Shown here piece by piece: positions 5,297 to 8,676 of a stretch of DNA of 8,676 bases. Position numbers and translations under genes: made by a program. The stretch comes from an uncultured Candidatus Melainabacteria bacterium (GTDB lineage: Bacteria > Cyanobacteriota > Vampirovibrionia > Gastranaerophilales > Gastranaerophilaceae). The notes under the pieces were generated by a model, which saw only the letters and a list, made by a program, of their open reading frames with translations, made no database searches and was not told where the DNA came from. Position 1 is the first letter of the stretch, and the number at the start of each line of letters is the position of its first letter. The stretch lies in assembly GCA_937891325.1 (NCBI GenBank), contig CALAFU010000238.1, forward strand, positions 1 to 8,676, written 5' to 3'.

Positions 5297-6844
5297 TTGA
5301 AAAAGATTGCACAAATACTGACATTATTTATTGTTATTTTCGCATTATGCAACTGCGCATATGCGATTGAAGATGTGCAAAAAAATAAAAATAAAGATGT
5401 AGTTTTAAAAGAAGAAGTTAAAGAAAACGCACCAAAGCAAGAACAGTCTAGAATGGAAGCTGATATTGAAATTCAAGACGGTGCTGTTTTGTCATTGGAA
5501 GATTGTATTAGAATTGCTTTAACTAATAGTCCTGAAATTAAAAAATATAAAAACTTAGTTAGACAAGCAAATGCACTTTTAGGACAGTCAAAAGCCTCTT
5601 ACTTTCCGTCTTTAAGTCTTGGTACAGGCTATTATGGCAATTTTAACAACAATGATGGAAATTCAATTAGTGATAATTCTTATGGTTTAAATGCATCTTT
5701 AAGCCAATTAATATTTAGTTTCGGTAAAGTTGGGACAAGAATTAAAAAAGCAAAATTAAACAAAATTGCAGCTGATTTCGACTTAAACTATGAAACAATT
5801 AAAACTATTTTTAATGTAAAAACAAATTATTACGCAGTTTTAGCAGCAACTGCAAATATGAAGGTTCAAGAAGCAAATATTTCTGTTAATGAACGTCAAT
5901 ATCAACAAACAAAAGCATATTTTGAAGAAGGTTTGAAATCAAAAATCGACTTGGTTAACGCAGAAGTTTATTTGAGCGATGCAAAAATCAATTACGTAAC
6001 TGCTCAAAACACTTATGACGCAGCAGTAATTGCCTTGAACAATTCAATGTACATTCAAAGTTCTCCAAAATATTCAATTGAAAAACTTGAATCTTTTAAT
6101 TTTGCAAACAAATATGCAGAAGTTGCACTTAAAAACTTTGACCAAGATTTAGTTAAAAAATTCAAAGCACCTGATCTTGCAGAAGGTGCTAGTTATCAAA
6201 CAAGCGTACAAAAAAATGAATTAATTGATATCAATTATAAGGTTAAAAAATTCCCTTATACTTTGAACGAATCTATTGCTTTAGCAAAAGAAAATCGTCC
6301 AGATTTACACTCCTACGTTGCAGTTAGAGATGCTTTAAGACAAGAATTAAAATATCAAAGAATTCAATATTTGCCAGATTTAAAAGCCAAAGGCACTTAT
6401 GGACTTAATGCCGCAAGCACTATGACAAATTCTTTTCAAGTAGCTGGCACTCTTGATTTTACATCAATAAACGCAATGGATATCAAATACAAAATTGAAG
6501 AGGCTAAAGCAAAATTAGATGTTGCTGACAACGCTATTGACAAAATGGAAAAAGATATTTATTTTAGCGTTCAAACAGCTTATGTAAATATGGTTCAATT
6601 GGAAAAGAAAATTCCACTTACAGAAGTTTCTGTTAAACAAACATTTGAAAATTTAGAACTTGCAATGGGCAGATATGAAGTTGGTTTAGGCAACTTCTTA
6701 GAAGTTCAAGATGCAATTGTAAATTATAACAAGGCTCAGGAAAGCTATGTAAAATTAATTTTTGATTACAACGTAGCAAGAGCAAAAGTTGAATTAGAAA
6801 TCGCAAAACTTGATAAACCTCAAGAACAAAAGGACAATAAATAG
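5297..6844 (+). CDS. TolC-family outer membrane efflux protein
   Basis: Outer-membrane channel component of a tripartite exporter, 515 residues. It starts with TTG. A signal peptide is clear (MKKIAQ, then a hydrophobic run to about residue 20) with a likely signal peptidase I site AYA|IE after residue 23. A charged, Lys/Glu-rich stretch (24-58) precedes the first outer-membrane efflux repeat (about 64-250: LSLEDCIRIALTNSPEI, SYFPSLSLGTGYYG, LSQLIFSFGK, YFEEGLKSKIDLVNAE). A linker (about 255-320) leads to the second repeat (about 322-505: LNESIALAKENRPDL, IQYLPDLKAKGTYG, GRYEVGLGNFLEVQDAI). The duplicated beta-strand plus long-helix layout is the TolC fold, a trimer with a periplasmic helical tunnel. 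It is the first gene of the operon: its TAG stop is directly followed by the adaptor ATG. The family covers drug, siderophore and protein export, so the substrate cannot be told. Confidence 0.94.
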   Translation: MKKIAQILTLFIVIFALCNCAYAIEDVQKNKNKDVVLKEEVKENAPKQEQSRMEADIEIQDGAVLSLEDCIRIALTNSPEIKKYKNLVRQANALLGQSKASYFPSLSLGTGYYGNFNNNDGNSISDNSYGLNASLSQLIFSFGKVGTRIKKAKLNKIAADFDLNYETIKTIFNVKTNYYAVLAATANMKVQEANISVNERQYQQTKAYFEEGLKSKIDLVNAEVYLSDAKINYVTAQNTYDAAVIALNNSMYIQSSPKYSIEKLESFNFANKYAEVALKNFDQDLVKKFKAPDLAEGASYQTSVQKNELIDINYKVKKFPYTLNESIALAKENRPDLHSYVAVRDALRQELKYQRIQYLPDLKAKGTYGLNAASTMTNSFQVAGTLDFTSINAMDIKYKIEEAKAKLDVADNAIDKMEKDIYFSVQTAYVNMVQLEKKIPLTEVSVKQTFENLELAMGRYEVGLGNFLEVQDAIVNYNKAQESYVKLIFDYNVARAKVELEIAKLDKPQEQKDNK

Positions 6845-7972
6845 ATGAATAAGAAAAAAATCGCTATTATAGCATTAATTGTAATTCTCGTTGTAGTAGT
6901 TGCTGTTGAAGTTATTTTAGGAAAAACACATAAATATAAAACTGAAAAAGCAGTAAAACACACTATTCAACAAATCGTTGAAGCATCAGGTACAGTAAAC
7001 CCTGTAAACACAGTCAGTGTAGGTTCAACTGTATCAGGTTTGATGATGGAGGTTTACGTAGACTTCAACTCTAAAGTTAAAGCAGGTCAATTAATCGCAT
7101 TAATGGATACTAGCTTACTTCAGGCAAATGTAGATAAAGCAAGAAGTAATTATGATAAACAAAAAGCAATTACAGATAACAGTTTGAAAACTTATAACAG
7201 ATATAAAAACCTTGTTGCAAGAAACTTTATGGCAAAAAGTGAATTAGACCAAGCTCAAGCTGATTACCTATCAAACAAGGCTCTTTTAAGCGCTGCAAAA
7301 GCTGATTTGGAATATGCAGAACATCAATGTTCTTTCGCATACATCTATTCACCTGTTGACGGTATTATCGTTACTCGTAATGTTGACCCTGGACAACCGG
7401 TTGCAGCAAGTTTCCAAGCTCCTGAATTATTTACTGTTGCAAAAGATTTAAAAGAAATGCAAATTGAAGTTAATGTTTCAGAGGCTGATATCGGTAAAAT
7501 TAAAGAGGGTCAAGAAGTTGATTACACACTTGACGGATACCAAGACCAAGTATTCAAAGGTCGTGTTTCTCAAGTTAGAATTTCACCAACAACAGTTTCA
7601 AACGTAGTAACTTACACTGTTGTAGTTAGAGTTGATAATGATGATTTAAAACTTAAACCAGGTATGACTGCAAATGTTTCTATCATCACTCAAAAGAAAG
7701 AAAATGTTCTTTGTGTACCTTCAATCGCTTTAAAATACACACCAACAACAAAAGGTGAAATCAAACGTTATGAAACACAAGGTATTTGGGTTCTTAGAGG
7801 TTCAAAACCTGTAAGAGAAACCGTTGAAGTTGGCGCAAGCGATGACACTTATACAGAAATTACATCTGGTAATATTCAAGAAGGTGACAAAATCATTGTT
7901 AGTAGTGACGGAAAATCTTCAAAACAAGATAGTAAAAATAATACAAAAAAACCACCAATGAGAATGTTTTAA
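6845..7972 (+). CDS. macA: MacA-type periplasmic adaptor (membrane fusion protein)
   Basis: This protein of 375 residues (E. coli MacA is of similar size) bridges the inner-membrane ABC transporter and the outer-membrane channel. One membrane anchor at 6-25 (IAIIALIVILVVVVAVEVIL) follows the Lys-rich start. Next come the first half of the lipoyl domain (GTVNPVNTVSVGSTVSG, 49-65, through GQLIALMD), a helical hairpin (about 92-162), the second lipoyl half (SPVDGIIVTRNVDPGQPV, 169-186), and a beta-barrel with the MacA-like features APELFTVAKDLKEMQIEVNV (192-211), SEADIGKI and KPGMTANVSI (271-280). A membrane-proximal domain ends in KPVRETVEVG and EGDKIIV. Start: AAAAGGA (6828-6834), ten bases before an ATG that abuts the upstream TAG. 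The ABC ATPase gene follows after two bases, which, rather than sequence alone, makes MacA the preferred name over RND-type adaptors. Confidence 0.88.
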   Translation: MNKKKIAIIALIVILVVVVAVEVILGKTHKYKTEKAVKHTIQQIVEASGTVNPVNTVSVGSTVSGLMMEVYVDFNSKVKAGQLIALMDTSLLQANVDKARSNYDKQKAITDNSLKTYNRYKNLVARNFMAKSELDQAQADYLSNKALLSAAKADLEYAEHQCSFAYIYSPVDGIIVTRNVDPGQPVAASFQAPELFTVAKDLKEMQIEVNVSEADIGKIKEGQEVDYTLDGYQDQVFKGRVSQVRISPTTVSNVVTYTVVVRVDNDDLKLKPGMTANVSIITQKKENVLCVPSIALKYTPTTKGEIKRYETQGIWVLRGSKPVRETVEVGASDDTYTEITSGNIQEGDKIIVSSDGKSSKQDSKNNTKKPPMRMF

Positions 7973-7974
7973 AA

Positions 7975-8676
7975 ATGGCACTTATTGAAGTAAAACATGC
8001 AATAAAAACATACGCAACAGGCGATAGCTCATTCAATGCTTTAAATGATGTTTCACTAAGCATTGAAAAAGGTGAATTTGTCGCAATTATGGGTGCATCT
8101 GGTTCCGGCAAATCAACTTTTATGAACATGTTAGGAACTTTAGATAAACCAAATTCAGGTAGTTATCACCTTGACGGCATTGACGTTTTAAGCCTTGATA
8201 GCGAAAGCCTTTCTGAAATTAGAAATGTAAAATTGGGCTTTGTTTTCCAAGGTTTTAACCTAATTTCAAGAACAACAGCACTTGAAAACGTCGAATTACC
8301 AATGATTTACAAGGGTGTTGACGAAGCAACAAGAATTAAAAAAGCAAAAGAAGCTCTAAAAATTGTAGGGCTTGAAAAACGTGAAGACCACATGCCAAAC
8401 CAAATGTCAGGTGGTCAACAACAACGTGTTGCAATTGCTCGTGCAATCGTAAACGATGCACCTATTATACTTGCAGATGAACCTACAGGTAACTTGGATA
8501 CAAAAACAAGTATCGAGGTTATGAATTTCTTCTGTGAATTAAATGAAAAACATGGAAAAACAATTGTTTTAGTAACTCACGAACCTGATATTGCAGAATT
8601 TTGTAAACGTGTAGTTAGATTTAAAGACGGAAACATTGTTTCTGATGAAAAGCCAGATCTGATTCTGGCAGGACAA
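7975..8676 (+). CDS. macB: MacB/LolD-type ABC transporter ATP-binding protein, partial (3' end outside window)
   Basis: The open frame runs off the right edge after 234 codons. It is a complete nucleotide-binding domain powering the exporter: Walker A GASGSGKST (40-48), Q-loop FVFQGFNLI (89-97, Gln92), signature MSGGQQQR (144-151), Walker B IILADEP (164-170) with catalytic Glu169, D-loop TGNLD (171-175) and H-loop His202 in LVTHEPDIAEF. The QGFNLI and ADEPTGNLD wording is that of the MacB/LolD/FtsE branch. In E. coli MacB this domain is fused to a four-segment permease; in YknYZ-like systems the permease is separate. The window ends just where that difference would show. The start is ATG 7975, two bases after the macA stop; no clear ribosome site exists, so translation is probably coupled to macA. 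Confidence 0.93.
   Translation, partial: MALIEVKHAIKTYATGDSSFNALNDVSLSIEKGEFVAIMGASGSGKSTFMNMLGTLDKPNSGSYHLDGIDVLSLDSESLSEIRNVKLGFVFQGFNLISRTTALENVELPMIYKGVDEATRIKKAKEALKIVGLEKREDHMPNQMSGGQQQRVAIARAIVNDAPIILADEPTGNLDTKTSIEVMNFFCELNEKHGKTIVLVTHEPDIAEFCKRVVRFKDGNIVSDEKPDLILAGQ

Noticed and set aside
5297..5370. Lipoprotein signal on the TolC-family protein (Cys18 and Cys20 near the end of the hydrophobic run)
   Set aside because: The residues before each Cys do not fit a lipobox (small residue at -1 after a Leu at -3), whereas AYA at 21-23 is a good signal peptidase I site.
7899..8129. Minus-strand frame of 76 codons across the macA-macB junction
   Set aside because: Overlaps the start of the ABC ATPase including its Walker A motif; no independent support.

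Overview
The window is strongly AT-rich and almost fully coding. It carries eight protein genes in three transcription units, with no RNA genes, insertion sequences or CRISPR arrays, and no stretch above 300 bases without a gene. An MCE-domain protein, a TolC-family outer-membrane channel and a MacA-type adaptor show a diderm (Gram-negative-type) cell. The uracil phosphoribosyltransferase and the overall AT-rich, CAA/AAA/GAA-heavy coding style would fit a non-photosynthetic relative of cyanobacteria (Vampirovibrionia/Gastranaerophilales, 'Melainabacteria'). That placement is an inference from reading only and is low to moderate in confidence.

Left part (1-1577, minus strand): ribF (riboflavin kinase/FAD synthetase) is followed by a formyltransferase of the methionyl-tRNA formyltransferase type. 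The two reading frames overlap by 13 bases, and the second gene runs off the left edge. An 82-base divergent intergenic region (1578-1659) holds a perfect 21-base palindrome and -10-like boxes on both strands.

Middle (1660-5210, plus strand): three closely spaced genes. The first is the most unusual gene of the window, a 749-residue protein. It reads as a HAS-barrel plus a HerA/FtsK-like ATPase fold whose P-loop is destroyed, then a long Pro/Gln/Met/Tyr-rich linker, an acidic segment and a C-terminal PcrA/UvrD-type Tudor-like domain. It is followed after 5 bases by a single-pass MCE (MlaD-like) lipid-transport protein and then by upp (uracil salvage).

Right part (5211-8676, plus strand): a MacAB-TolC-type tripartite export operon in the order outer-membrane channel, adaptor, ABC ATPase (cut by the right edge). 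Its promoter region has a consensus TATAAT box bracketed by a perfect 7-base inverted repeat, a good operator candidate, and the first gene starts with TTG. Together the three genes would make an ATP-driven machine moving a substrate from the periplasm or inner membrane across the outer membrane.

The best candidate for something undescribed is the apparently ATPase-dead HerA-like protein with its prion-like linker and Tudor tail, encoded next to an envelope lipid-transport gene.
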